The position numbers and the translations under genes are program-made. This document shows, piece after piece, positions 1-9,436 of a stretch of 64,000 nucleotides of DNA. The stretch's first letter is position 1, and each line of letters opens with the position of its first letter. The DNA comes from an uncultured Porphyromonadaceae bacterium (GTDB lineage Bacteria; Bacteroidota; Bacteroidia; Bacteroidales; Muribaculaceae). The stretch spans positions 1 through 64,000 of the forward strand of contig CAMWNR010000001.1 in NCBI GenBank assembly GCA_947175665.1, in the 5' to 3' direction. The notes below the pieces were generated by a model. The model searched no databases, was not told the origin of the DNA, and worked only from the letters and a program-made list of their open reading frames with translations.

Positions 1-3
1 TAT

Positions 4-11
4 TACTTTTG
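4..11 (+). promoter_or_regulatory. Bacteroidales-type -7 box (TACTTTTG, consensus TAnnTTTG) upstream of early genes
   Basis: Sequence TACTTTTG about 40 nt before the first ATG at 51; the -33 box would lie outside the window. Confidence 0.45.
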
Positions 12-50
12 CACTATAAAGTTAAACATTAACAATGATAATACAAAATT

Positions 51-254
51 ATGGCAACCAAAAAGCAATCCAAAGCCAAGCAGATCATGCCCCGTATTAA
101 GGACTTACCGGTAGGGGAGAGTGTATCATTTCCGATCGAATGGATGGACACAGTAAGATGTCAGACATCAAAATGCAACGTGCTATACGGGGGACTCCGA
201 AGCACAAGGATGGATAAAGAAGACCGCGTAATCATTGTCGAAAGAAAATCTTAA
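51..254 (+). CDS. hypothetical phage early protein (67 aa)
   Basis: ORF track; co-directional with early operon. Confidence 0.6.
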   Translation: MATKKQSKAKQIMPRIKDLPVGESVSFPIEWMDTVRCQTSKCNVLYGGLRSTRMDKEDRVIIVERKS

Positions 255-315
255 TGCTTTCTCAATGACCGCATAAATCATACCAACGTAAAAAACTACT
301 AAATACTGACTGATT

Positions 316-486
316 ATGCTGACAGAAAAAGATAAACAATTAATCGCCCAGGCACGTGCCGCCTCGATCCACAGTCGCTATGAAATTGAACAACTCATAG
401 AGAAGGCAGATACCTTAGAGGCCGTACGGGAACTTGAGGATATCCAATATTGGAATCATGAACTAATGATGGAAACTCTAAATTAA
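316..486 (+). CDS. small hypothetical phage protein (56 aa, MLTEKDKQLIAQARAASIHSRYEIEQLIEKADTLEAVRELEDIQ...)
   Basis: Translated by eye; below the ORF-track length cutoff; ATG to TAA, charged helical protein. Confidence 0.6.
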   Translation: MLTEKDKQLIAQARAASIHSRYEIEQLIEKADTLEAVRELEDIQYWNHELMMETLN

Positions 487-499
487 TTCTCAGACAATT

Positions 500-688
500 A
501 TGAAAATGAATCATACACTACGCACTATACTGGTTTTCTCGCTGATCGCGTCAGCCATTGTACTGCTTTTTGCTATTCCGGTAGATAATCACCCCCATTA
601 TTACAGGGTCTTATTTTTGACAAAAATCGGGTTTGTAATGTGCGTAGGCATTTTGCGACTCCTAATCCCCAAAATTGAAGAGAATTAA
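500..688 (+). CDS. small membrane protein (62 aa, two hydrophobic segments)
   Basis: ORF track; hydrophobic segments ILVFSLIASAIVLLFAI and IGFVMCVGILRLLI. Confidence 0.55.
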   Translation: MKMNHTLRTILVFSLIASAIVLLFAIPVDNHPHYYRVLFLTKIGFVMCVGILRLLIPKIEEN

Positions 689-714
689 TCCTAAGAGTCC
701 GGGCAAAATGGAAT

Positions 715-823
715 GGGAGATTAAACGCCACGAGAGGTTACGAGGTGGCGCAAGTAGCGGACGGCATGCACCGCGAAAGATATTGATACTCGGTGGCAGG
801 TTCGACTCCTGTCTCTCCCACCA
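715..823 (+). ncRNA. tRNA-like RNA, non-canonical core, encoded CCA end
   Basis: GGGAGA(715-720)/TCTCCC(814-819) acceptor-like stem, T-arm GCAGG-TTCGACT-CCTGT (796-812) with canonical 7-nt loop, 3' ACCA; core does not fit a standard D/anticodon arm layout. Confidence 0.6.
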
Positions 824-853
824 ACATATTAGTTAATATTAAAAACTTTAATT

Positions 854-1864
854 ATGAGTAATATCAGTCTTACGGTTGATGAAATCAACCAACTGGCACC
901 GCTGGACATCGCCACTAATGAACTGGTGCGTGCAAAGTTCATCCAAATCTATGAAGCCATGTGGACACCCTCTACGGGCGTATCCGGCGAAGCAGCGTAT
1001 GAGCGCGAAAGCCGTAACTTCAACCGCATTCTCTCAGAGAAAGAGGACCTGCGTAAAAGTTGCACTCGCTTCTCACTCTTTACGGCATTCCTTGACGTGG
1101 CAATTTCGGGTCTTACCCTTGATCCCGGTGCAAGGGCGCAGGCTTACCTGCTTTCACGCTCCATTGCAGTGGATAGTTATCAAGACCGCGATGGCAACAC
1201 TAAAAAGAAGTATGAGACCCAGTGCGTTCTCATAATCTCCGGCTATGGCGAACTCCTGCACCGCGCTCGTGTCGGTCAGATACGCCATGCAGACAACCCT
1301 GTCATCGTTTACACCGAAGATGAATTTGAATTTGGCGAACGCAACGGCAATAAGTTTGTGAATTACACCTGCCGTCTCCCTCACACATCGGGCAATATAG
1401 TTGCTTGCTTCATGAAGATTACACGCGCTGACGGTTCTATTGACTATTCCGTAATGCTCCCCGAAGATTGGTCACGTCTCGCTGCTTTCTCCGCGCGTCA
1501 AAACCGTCAGTGGGATAATCAACGCCGTCAGTGGGTACCGGGTAATCCCAACGCTCTCTACGGCAAACAGCAGGACGGCTCTCTCAAAATTGATACCGGC
1601 TTCCTCATCGCCAAATGTATCAAACACGCTTTCAAGTCCTATCCTAAAGCGCGCGTTGGTCGCGGTACACAACTGGAGTCACAGCAAGTTGATGAGGTTG
1701 AAATCAATGATGACCTCTACGGACTGGAAGATGGCTCAACCGTAAACGCCTCAACCGGAGAAGTCATGCCCAAACATGATACCGGATTTGCACCGGCTCC
1801 CGATACCTCAGCAGGCGTAACTATCAACCCCGACAATGCAGGCGGCTCTGATGATGTATTTTAA
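854..1864 (+). CDS. recT: RecT-family single-strand annealing protein
   Basis: RecT-like motifs (SLFTAFLDVAISGLTLDP, CVLIISGYGELLHRAR); next to a PD-(D/E)XK exonuclease. Confidence 0.75.
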   Translation: MSNISLTVDEINQLAPLDIATNELVRAKFIQIYEAMWTPSTGVSGEAAYERESRNFNRILSEKEDLRKSCTRFSLFTAFLDVAISGLTLDPGARAQAYLLSRSIAVDSYQDRDGNTKKKYETQCVLIISGYGELLHRARVGQIRHADNPVIVYTEDEFEFGERNGNKFVNYTCRLPHTSGNIVACFMKITRADGSIDYSVMLPEDWSRLAAFSARQNRQWDNQRRQWVPGNPNALYGKQQDGSLKIDTGFLIAKCIKHAFKSYPKARVGRGTQLESQQVDEVEINDDLYGLEDGSTVNASTGEVMPKHDTGFAPAPDTSAGVTINPDNAGGSDDVF

Positions 1865-1884
1865 AACCTTTAAATCAAAGTACA

Positions 1885-3096
1885 ATGAGTGAAACTAATA
1901 ACCTCCCTATCCTGCGCCAAGAGAGCGTGCAGATGATAGCGCAGTCCGCACCGGACACCTACAATACCAACTCGCTCTCTTCACAGCGTTGCTCCGACTA
2001 CGGTGAGAAACTACTCTCCGAAATTCAACGCGGAGGCATGACTGATGCGCTTGACAAGCAGTGTGCTGAATACATAGAAAAGGCAAAGCGTACACTTAAA
2101 GCCATGAATGAACGGCGTTCACCGATAACAAAATTGTTTGACCAAATCCGCTCGGAGTTCACTGGCATGGAAAACACCATTGACCCGACCAAAAAAGACA
2201 CTATCCCTTATCAGATACAACAGGCCCGCAATGCCTACGCCACTAAGAAGCGTGAGGAAGCGGAACGCGCACGCAAGGAAGAAATGCGCCGTCAGCAACG
2301 GGAGCAGGCTATCAGCCGCTACAAGCAGGAAGCAGAAGATGATTACCGCCGTCAGTTTGACAGTTTGGTAACCGAGAAAATCAACGAACTTACCAGTCTT
2401 AACCAGTCGCTGACTGTGGAAAACTTTGAGGCCGTAAGTGTAAGCATCAAAGGCTTTAACATCGCGCTCGGCAATGAGTGGTTTCAGCATTGCCAATCAT
2501 ACGCTCACAAGCCTTATGAGATTACCGATGCTGAAGCAATCGAGATTCGCCAGTCAATCCTCAACCGCGTTTCAAAGCAATTCAAAGAGCAGTTCCAGGC
2601 CGAAGTTGGCGAATACCGCGACACTATTGTTGACGCTCTGCCCTCCAAGAAGCGCGAACTTGATCGTATGGCGAAAGCCAATGCCGAAGAACAGGCGCGC
2701 ATGAAAGCCGAACTGGAAGCCCGCGAAGCAGCCGAAACTCGCAGACTTGATGAAGAGCGTAAGCGTAAGGAAGAGGAAGCCAAAGCCGCCAAGCAGGTTC
2801 AGCAGTCTGCAACTGAAATGGACGGTCTCTTTGCTCAAACAGCCGTTGCTACACCAGCAGGTTATCAGCCTAAGACCTCGGTTAAGCAGAAGATTGCCGT
2901 TGACTCAGCCGATGGTGTTCTCGCGGTTGTCTCTATGTGGTGGAGCAAAGAGGGTCAGTTCCTGCCTCTTGAGGAACTCACCAAAATCTTCAAGAAGCAA
3001 TTCACATTCTGCGAAAAGGTTGCCAACGACAAGGACAATCCCGAGTTCATCAATTCTCCATTCGTTCGCTACGAGGAAGAGGTTAAAGCCAAATAA
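1885..3096 (+). CDS. coiled-coil phage protein in recombination operon, unknown function
   Basis: 403-aa ORF, long charged helices, between RecT and exonuclease. Confidence 0.7.
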   Translation: MSETNNLPILRQESVQMIAQSAPDTYNTNSLSSQRCSDYGEKLLSEIQRGGMTDALDKQCAEYIEKAKRTLKAMNERRSPITKLFDQIRSEFTGMENTIDPTKKDTIPYQIQQARNAYATKKREEAERARKEEMRRQQREQAISRYKQEAEDDYRRQFDSLVTEKINELTSLNQSLTVENFEAVSVSIKGFNIALGNEWFQHCQSYAHKPYEITDAEAIEIRQSILNRVSKQFKEQFQAEVGEYRDTIVDALPSKKRELDRMAKANAEEQARMKAELEAREAAETRRLDEERKRKEEEAKAAKQVQQSATEMDGLFAQTAVATPAGYQPKTSVKQKIAVDSADGVLAVVSMWWSKEGQFLPLEELTKIFKKQFTFCEKVANDKDNPEFINSPFVRYEEEVKAK

Positions 3097-3098
3097 GT

Positions 3099-3755
3099 AT
3101 GAACAATCCCGATGCATACTATCAGCGCAGTGAGGTCAGTAACTCCGACCTCACTGCATTGAAAGAACTCCTGCACCCTCGCCCAGTGTTCGGTGACCGC
3201 GAGGCGGCTTTCCGCTTCGGGTCAATAGTGGACGCTATCATTACCGAACCCTCGCGCGTAGATTTCCTGCGCATGACTATTGATGGCGAACTGGTAAACG
3301 AGGATGAGTTCTTACACGCACGCGAAATGCAACGCGCTCTCCGGGCGGAGGCACGCCGAGACCAGTTCCTTGCCAAAGTGCTTGAATATGCCGAGACACA
3401 GCGGTATATGGTAAACAAGGCGCAGGAATTTGAGAACGGAGGCTTTCAGTTTACGCTTGACACTCGTTGCAAGTGGGATTGGTGGCTCGATGCGCCCCAT
3501 TTCGGGGGAGACCTCAAAACGTGTGCGGCTACAACTCAAAAGGAATTTGAGGATGCGGTTGATTTCTTTGACTGGGACCGGTCCCGCGCGTGGTACATGG
3601 ATATAGCAAAGTCCAACAAGGATTTCATCTATGCCATTAGCAAAAAGAACTGCAACATCTTCAAGTTATTCATCAACCGAGGCGATGCAATCTACACTCG
3701 CGGACGCGAGAAGTATGAGGAACTTGCCTTTCAATACTGGGCATTTACACTATGA
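3099..3755 (+). CDS. PD-(D/E)XK exonuclease (ExoVIII/RecE-like)
   Basis: Motif RCKWDWWLDAPHFGGDLKT; paired with RecT. Confidence 0.75.
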   Translation: MNNPDAYYQRSEVSNSDLTALKELLHPRPVFGDREAAFRFGSIVDAIITEPSRVDFLRMTIDGELVNEDEFLHAREMQRALRAEARRDQFLAKVLEYAETQRYMVNKAQEFENGGFQFTLDTRCKWDWWLDAPHFGGDLKTCAATTQKEFEDAVDFFDWDRSRAWYMDIAKSNKDFIYAISKKNCNIFKLFINRGDAIYTRGREKYEELAFQYWAFTL

Positions 3756-5215
3756 CAGCAACACTTAAACATAATCTTCGCGTTGAGCCTTACGAGTATC
3801 AAAAGGAAGGTATCGAGGCAGGTCTGCGGTGGAAGCGTTTTCTTATCGGTGATGAGCCGGGTTTAGGTAAGACCCTGCAAAGTATCGGCGTGGTGGATAC
3901 AGCCAACGCATACCCCTGCCTTGTCATTTGTCCGTCCTCGCTCAAAATCAACTGGCAACGTGAATTTGAAAAGTTCACGGATAAGAAAGCACTGGTGCTT
4001 GACAATTCCGTGGCTGTTACATGGCCCTACCTCCTGCGAATGGGTATGCACCATGTTGCAGTTGTCAACTACGAAAGCCTGCGTAAGTATTTCGTGTGGG
4101 ATATTCGCGCACGCAAAGGTCAATCGTTCCGGCTCAAAGATGTTGTGTTCTGCCCCGACATCAACCTATTCAAGTCAGTAATTATTGATGAAAGCCACCG
4201 CGTCAAAGACCCCTCCGCACAGCAAACAATCTTCTCGCGCGGTATCGTTGAGGGCAAGCAATGGCGCATACTCCTGTCAGGTACGCCTGTTGTCAATCGT
4301 CCGGCAGACCTCATCGCGCAGCTCTCAATCATGGGCAGGCTTGATGAATTTGGCGGTCGTTCCAAATTCCTTGCTGACTATGGCGGTGGAGAAATATCCA
4401 AAGAGCGCAGGGGCAAAGATGAAGAGGACGAGCCTCGCAACCTTGAGCGTCTTTCAAAAGAACTCTACTCGCGCTGTATGATACGCCGGGAGAAAGCAAA
4501 GGTGCTGACACAACTCCCCGATAAGACCCGAACCGACCTCTACGTTGAAATCTCCAATCGTGATGAATACGAACTGGCGGCTGAAGACCTTGCCGAATAC
4601 CTCCGCAAATATACCGAGTGCGATGACATTGATATCCGTCGTAAGATGCGGATGGAGGCTCTTGTTAAGTTCATGACCCTGCGGTCTCTCTCTTCAAAGG
4701 GCAAGGTAAAGCAGGCAGTTGACTTTGTAAAGACGTTCCTTGCCAACGGCAAGCCTCTAATACTCTTCTGCTCCCTGCATGAGATTGTGGACGCTCTCAA
4801 AAAGGCTTTTCCGAAAGCCGTCAGCGTTACCGGGCGTGACTCCATGATGATGAAACAGTCCGCTGTTGACGCATTCCAGTCCGGCAAGGCTCAACTTATC
4901 ATCTGCTCGATAAAGGCGGCAGGCGTAGGTCTGACCCTCACGGCTTCATCTAACGTGGCATTCGTCGAATTTCCGTGGACGTATGCCGACTGTTGCCAGT
5001 GTGAGGACCGTGCGCACCGCATAGGGCAAAAGGATAATGTAACCTGCTACTACCTTATCGGACGGCATACGATAGACCGCACTCTATACGACATCATTCA
5101 TAAGAAGAAATCAATTGCTAATCAGATTATGGGTAGTGATGATGATATTCCTACAGATGAGTTGTATTTCGATCAATTGACTAACCTTTTCCTACACCCG
5201 GATAACGATGCCTGA
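3752..5215 (+). CDS. SNF2/DEAD-like helicase
   Basis: GDEPGLGKT Walker A, IIDESH motif II, LSGTPVVNRP motif III, RAHRIGQ motif VI. Confidence 0.9.
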   Translation: MTATLKHNLRVEPYEYQKEGIEAGLRWKRFLIGDEPGLGKTLQSIGVVDTANAYPCLVICPSSLKINWQREFEKFTDKKALVLDNSVAVTWPYLLRMGMHHVAVVNYESLRKYFVWDIRARKGQSFRLKDVVFCPDINLFKSVIIDESHRVKDPSAQQTIFSRGIVEGKQWRILLSGTPVVNRPADLIAQLSIMGRLDEFGGRSKFLADYGGGEISKERRGKDEEDEPRNLERLSKELYSRCMIRREKAKVLTQLPDKTRTDLYVEISNRDEYELAAEDLAEYLRKYTECDDIDIRRKMRMEALVKFMTLRSLSSKGKVKQAVDFVKTFLANGKPLILFCSLHEIVDALKKAFPKAVSVTGRDSMMMKQSAVDAFQSGKAQLIICSIKAAGVGLTLTASSNVAFVEFPWTYADCCQCEDRAHRIGQKDNVTCYYLIGRHTIDRTLYDIIHKKKSIANQIMGSDDDIPTDELYFDQLTNLFLHPDNDA

Positions 5216-5369
5216 AATTCCGCAATCCTTATTGGTAGAGACAATCCGTCATCTCGAATTCTCTGCCAAGATCCTCAAAAACTTAAACTCTCCTAAATGC
5301 CAAAACAAAGTAAGGCTTATTAATAAATCCATAACTAAAATAAAACTCAAACTCCATGACAAAAAATGA
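5208..5369 (+). CDS. small basic hypothetical protein (53 aa)
   Basis: Translated by eye (MPEIPQSLLVETIRHLEFSAKILKNLNSPKCQNKVRLINKSITKIKLKLHDKK); overlaps helicase stop and HU start, suggesting coupling. Confidence 0.5.
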   Translation: MPEIPQSLLVETIRHLEFSAKILKNLNSPKCQNKVRLINKSITKIKLKLHDKK

Positions 5370-5643
5370 ATTAGTAAAAGAGTTGGCGGTTTCCGAGAAA
5401 CTGCACCTATCAACCGCAGTAAAGGCTGTTGAAGGAGTCATCCGTATCCTTAAAGCAACACTTGCTAAAGGTGAAGAAATCACCCTGCGAGGATTTGGCA
5501 CACTCTCCCCGGTTAATCGAGAAGAGCGTACTGCTCTTCACTTCCAAACCAAAGAGCCGATTGTCGTGCCGGCTCACACCTCCGTGAAATTCAAAATCAG
5601 TAAAGAACTTAAAAACACTCTCAACAATGGCAACGTGGATTGA
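5356..5643 (+). CDS. HU-family DNA-binding protein
   Basis: HU/IHF-like sequence MTKNELVKELAVSEKL...GEEITLRGFGTLSPVNREERTA. Confidence 0.88.
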   Translation: MTKNELVKELAVSEKLHLSTAVKAVEGVIRILKATLAKGEEITLRGFGTLSPVNREERTALHFQTKEPIVVPAHTSVKFKISKELKNTLNNGNVD

Positions 5644-6058
5644 AGTCAGAGCGCGCTATGACAAGATGATGAAAAACGGTGTGGTTAAGAAAATAGTTGA
5701 ACCTTATCTCGTAGATGCGCTCTCCTGCACCGAGGCGGAAGCAAGGGTAACCGAGGAACTGACACCGTTTATCAGCGGAGACTTCCGCATATCTTCAGTA
5801 GTAACCACCAAAATCTCTGAAATCTTTTGGGATGAGACTGGCGATAAGTTCTACAAGGTCAAGGTTAATTTCATTACGCTCGATGAAAAGACCGCAACCG
5901 GAAATGCCACATACATTCTTGTGCAGGCTTCCAGTTTCAAAGATGCATACGACAATTTTGTTGAAGGCATAAAAACAATGGCCGCTTATGAGATTGAGCA
6001 GATTTGCGAAACTAAGATTATGGATGTTTACAAAGCCGACCTTAACAAGAATGGCTAA
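5627..6058 (+). CDS. DUF4494-like protein
   Basis: Sequence pattern MATWIEVRARYDKMMKNGVVKKIVEPYLVDALSCTEAEARVTEEL... typical of this Bacteroidetes family. Confidence 0.7.
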   Translation: MATWIEVRARYDKMMKNGVVKKIVEPYLVDALSCTEAEARVTEELTPFISGDFRISSVVTTKISEIFWDETGDKFYKVKVNFITLDEKTATGNATYILVQASSFKDAYDNFVEGIKTMAAYEIEQICETKIMDVYKADLNKNG

Positions 6059-6485
6059 AAGGAACCCTAATAGAATTGCTTTCCTTGCTCAATTAGGCTA
6101 TGAGGTAAGTAAGAGTGCTGACGCGCCTCGCAAAGCGAATAAGTACGGTGCAAAGCGTGTCGGCACTCACGCCTCACAAAAGGAGCATCACCGCGCAAAC
6201 CAACTTAAACTTTGGCAACGCGCCGGGGTTATCTCCAATCTCCGTGAGCAAGTCCCCTACGAACTTATCCCTGCACAGTATAGCGAGTGCGGCACCGACC
6301 TAAAAGGTAAGCCGGTACGCGTATGTGTAGAGAGATCCTGCAAGTACATTGCGGACTTTGTCTATACCGACAATGAGACCGGGGAGACAATCGTAGAGGA
6401 CACCAAAGGCGTGAGAACTAAAGAATATGTCATCAAGCGGAAACTAATGCTCTTTCGGCATGGTATCCGCATAAAAGAAATTTAA
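6051..6485 (+). CDS. DUF1064-like nuclease/resolvase-like protein
   Basis: KYGAKRVGTHASQKEHHRANQLK...YIADFVYTDNETGETIVEDTKG; start revised to 6051 (ATGGCTAAAAGG). Confidence 0.7.
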   Translation: MAKRNPNRIAFLAQLGYEVSKSADAPRKANKYGAKRVGTHASQKEHHRANQLKLWQRAGVISNLREQVPYELIPAQYSECGTDLKGKPVRVCVERSCKYIADFVYTDNETGETIVEDTKGVRTKEYVIKRKLMLFRHGIRIKEI

Positions 6486-6570
6486 TCCTGCGGTTGGATT
6501 ACCGTGTGGGTCGGAAGAAAAAGGTAGTTTTCTACGGGACACGGTGATAACCCACTTATCAGAGTAAGAA

Positions 6571-7311
6571 ATGGAAAGAGAATCTTTTATCTTCTATCGC
6601 AGTTTCTACACTGCGATCGCTGAATTGCCAAAAGATATTCGTCTCGAAGTTTTGACAGCCATAATAGAGTATGCGCTGGATGGTAAACTTCCTGAAAATC
6701 TTAAGCCATTCGCAAAAGGGATGTTCACCCTCATCAAGCCGAACATTGATGCAAACACAGCCCGATACATCAACGGCACAAAAGGCGGAAGAAAAAGCAA
6801 AAAGAAAACCTCGGCCGTTGATCCCGAATATTCCCTCTCATACGAAGAGGAGATCGAACTTATGCGCTCAGATAAAGAGTGGAAGCAATCGATTCTTGAA
6901 GAGTTCCCTATCGATTCCGATATGTTTGAAACCCTTTTACCTCGGTTTCTGAAGCAATGCGTGAAGGACTCTAAGAAAAAGGGAAAGACGGGACACGATT
7001 CCGCAGAAGATGCACGTAATCATTTCCGCTATTGGCTCCCGAAGACAATAGGGCATGTAGTGCAATCATCTCCGGAGATTCTTGAGTCTCAAACATCTCA
7101 GCCTCCTTTAGATACTAACACCGGCAAAACCGACTTGGAACGCCAGAGGGAACTGGAGCGTAAGGAACGCGAAGAGCAATGGGAAAAGAGTCGACGCGAA
7201 GCGGTTTCACCCGACACATTTATTCGCAAAATGGGCTACGACCCGGAGCGCGTATCAATCGCCCAGGCTATGAATCCCGAATGGAGAGAAAAGAATCCTC
7301 CCCAATCATGA
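6571..7311 (+). CDS. DUF6291-like phage protein (possible replication role)
   Basis: MERESFIFYRSFYTAIAELPKDIRLEVLTAIIEYALDG..., as found in Bacteroidetes phages. Confidence 0.65.
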   Translation: MERESFIFYRSFYTAIAELPKDIRLEVLTAIIEYALDGKLPENLKPFAKGMFTLIKPNIDANTARYINGTKGGRKSKKKTSAVDPEYSLSYEEEIELMRSDKEWKQSILEEFPIDSDMFETLLPRFLKQCVKDSKKKGKTGHDSAEDARNHFRYWLPKTIGHVVQSSPEILESQTSQPPLDTNTGKTDLERQRELERKEREEQWEKSRREAVSPDTFIRKMGYDPERVSIAQAMNPEWREKNPPQS

Positions 7312-7401
7312 CCTCATAGAAGTACGTGAGCATCGTGGTAATGCCAATCCATACACGTCTCTTTGGAAAACAGCAGTATTGAACCGATAACAAAATAAGC
7401 A

Positions 7402-8919
7402 ATGATTAACTTATTATACGTAGATCTATTTTGCGGTGCCGGAGGTACCTCAACTGGAGTTAACACAGCACTTCTTGATGGAGAGGCTTGTGCAAAAGTC
7501 ATAGCCTGTGTCAATCATGATGCAAATGCAATCGCCTCCCATGCCTCCAACCATCCGGAGGCTATGCACTTTACAGAAGATATACGGACATTAGACTTAA
7601 CTCCATTGATGAATCATCTGAAAGAGTGTAGCGCTGAGAATCCGGAGTCTTTGACGGTTCTTTGGGCTTCTCTTGAATGTACTAACTTCTCAAAGGCAAA
7701 AGGCGGTCAGCCAAGAGATGCAGATAGCCGCACTCTCGCTGAACATCTTTTCCGCTATATAGAGGCACTTGACCCTGATTATATCCAAATAGAAAATGTG
7801 GAAGAGTTCATGTCTTGGGGAGAAGTAGATGAAAATGGGAAACCGGTATCAAAAGACAAAGGAAGAAGTTATGTCAGATGGGTTAACAAAGTTAAAAAAT
7901 ACGGATATGAGTTTGATTTCCGGATATTGAATGCAGCAGATTTCGGAGCATACACATCACGCAAGCGCTTTTTCGGAATTTTCGCTAAAAAATCACTTCC
8001 TATCGTATTTCCGGAGCCTACACATTCCAAAAATGGCGGAGAAGCCACGCTTTTTGGCAAGATCAGCAAGTGGAATCCCGTCAGGGAAGTACTTGATCTT
8101 GATGATGAGGGGTCAAGTATCTTCAATCGCAAAAAACCGCTCTCAGAGAACACTCTGGAGCGTATTTATGCTGGTCTTATTAAGTTTGTAGCCGGTGGAA
8201 AGCAGGCTTTTCTCTCAAAACAGTATAGCGGGAGTCCGAGTAGTAAAAATATATCTCTTGATGAGCCGGCCGGCACCATAACTACCATAGATCATCATGC
8301 TTTTGTCTCCGTGCATTACGGAAACGGCTTCAATGTGTCTTTGGAAGGTCCGGCACCCACAGTAACGACAAAAGACAAACTCTCATTAGTCTCGATACGA
8401 TTTATCGACAATCAGTATGGCAATGGTAAGCCCACTTCCATAGATTCGGTGTCAGGATGTGTTACCACTAATCCAAAGCAGCATTTAGTTACTGTGAAAC
8501 GTTCAAAAAGCCAGTTTTTACTGAATCCGCAGTTTTATTCTGCCGGGAGTAGTATTGATAAGCCCTGTTTTACACTTATTGCCCGTATGAATAAACGGCC
8601 GCCATTTATCGTGACTACAAAGACCGGTGAAACCATAATTGAGGTCTATGAAACGGATTCGCCAATGACTGTGAAGATAAAGGAGTTTATGGCAGCCTAT
8701 AACATCGAAGATATATTGATGAGGATGCTAAAAATCCCGGAACTCCTTCTCATAATGGGTTTCAGCGATGATTATGTATTGATAGGCACCCAAGCAGAGC
8801 AAAAAAAATTCATTGGAAACGCAGTGGAAGTTACGATTGCCAGAAAACTGTGTGAGGCTCTATGCACAGGACTCCGTGACTTCAATCTCGATAAGTATAA
8901 AATAAAGCAAGCAGCATAA
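7402..8919 (+). CDS. DNA (cytosine-5) methyltransferase with repeated target-recognition-like units
   Basis: Motif I LFCGAGGTSTG, motif IV-like ASLECTNFSKAKGG, motif VI IENVEEF, motif VIII-like SRKRFFG. Confidence 0.85.
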   Translation: MINLLYVDLFCGAGGTSTGVNTALLDGEACAKVIACVNHDANAIASHASNHPEAMHFTEDIRTLDLTPLMNHLKECSAENPESLTVLWASLECTNFSKAKGGQPRDADSRTLAEHLFRYIEALDPDYIQIENVEEFMSWGEVDENGKPVSKDKGRSYVRWVNKVKKYGYEFDFRILNAADFGAYTSRKRFFGIFAKKSLPIVFPEPTHSKNGGEATLFGKISKWNPVREVLDLDDEGSSIFNRKKPLSENTLERIYAGLIKFVAGGKQAFLSKQYSGSPSSKNISLDEPAGTITTIDHHAFVSVHYGNGFNVSLEGPAPTVTTKDKLSLVSIRFIDNQYGNGKPTSIDSVSGCVTTNPKQHLVTVKRSKSQFLLNPQFYSAGSSIDKPCFTLIARMNKRPPFIVTTKTGETIIEVYETDSPMTVKIKEFMAAYNIEDILMRMLKIPELLLIMGFSDDYVLIGTQAEQKKFIGNAVEVTIARKLCEALCTGLRDFNLDKYKIKQAA

Positions 8920-8992
8920 TGGAAAAAACAGTGTATTATTTATCGAGAGTGTCTGCAAGAATCCCAGTAGAACAATTCATAATAGAAGAGAT

Positions 8993-9436
8993 ATGAAAAC
9001 AACGCTAACCCCCGAAGAGAGTCAACGCCTGATAGACTTGGGTGTTGACCCGAAGATGGCAAGCACAACATGTATAAATTTCAATGGTACTTATGCTTAC
9101 GTAAGCGGTGAGGAATCGGAAACAGTAAGAGACTGCGTTAATGATCAGTATTACACCGAGGAATGTAGGTGCTTCTCCATTGCCGACATCCTCTCAATAT
9201 TGCCGAAAGAGATTGAGGATAGTAATCTTGATATCATATCAACTCAGGTGGATATTAAGAATCACAAGAAAGTGAGCGGATGGATGGTAACATATACAGA
9301 CAACTATAATGATTTGGCTTTTGGTGACGAGTCAGTATTCCAATCCTCCGAACTCATAGACGCGCTCAATAAGTTGGCTATTTGGTGCTTGGAAAACGGA
9401 CATTTTAAAACTGAGAGATATGAATGCAAAACTTAG
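8993..9436 (+). CDS. hypothetical protein
   Basis: ORF track, operon position. Confidence 0.6.
   Translation: MKTTLTPEESQRLIDLGVDPKMASTTCINFNGTYAYVSGEESETVRDCVNDQYYTEECRCFSIADILSILPKEIEDSNLDIISTQVDIKNHKKVSGWMVTYTDNYNDLAFGDESVFQSSELIDALNKLAIWCLENGHFKTERYECKT

Noticed and set aside
715-823. Reading the tRNA-like element as a prophage attL scar
   Set aside because: Phage-type early genes and an early promoter lie on its left side, so it is internal to the phage rather than at its end.
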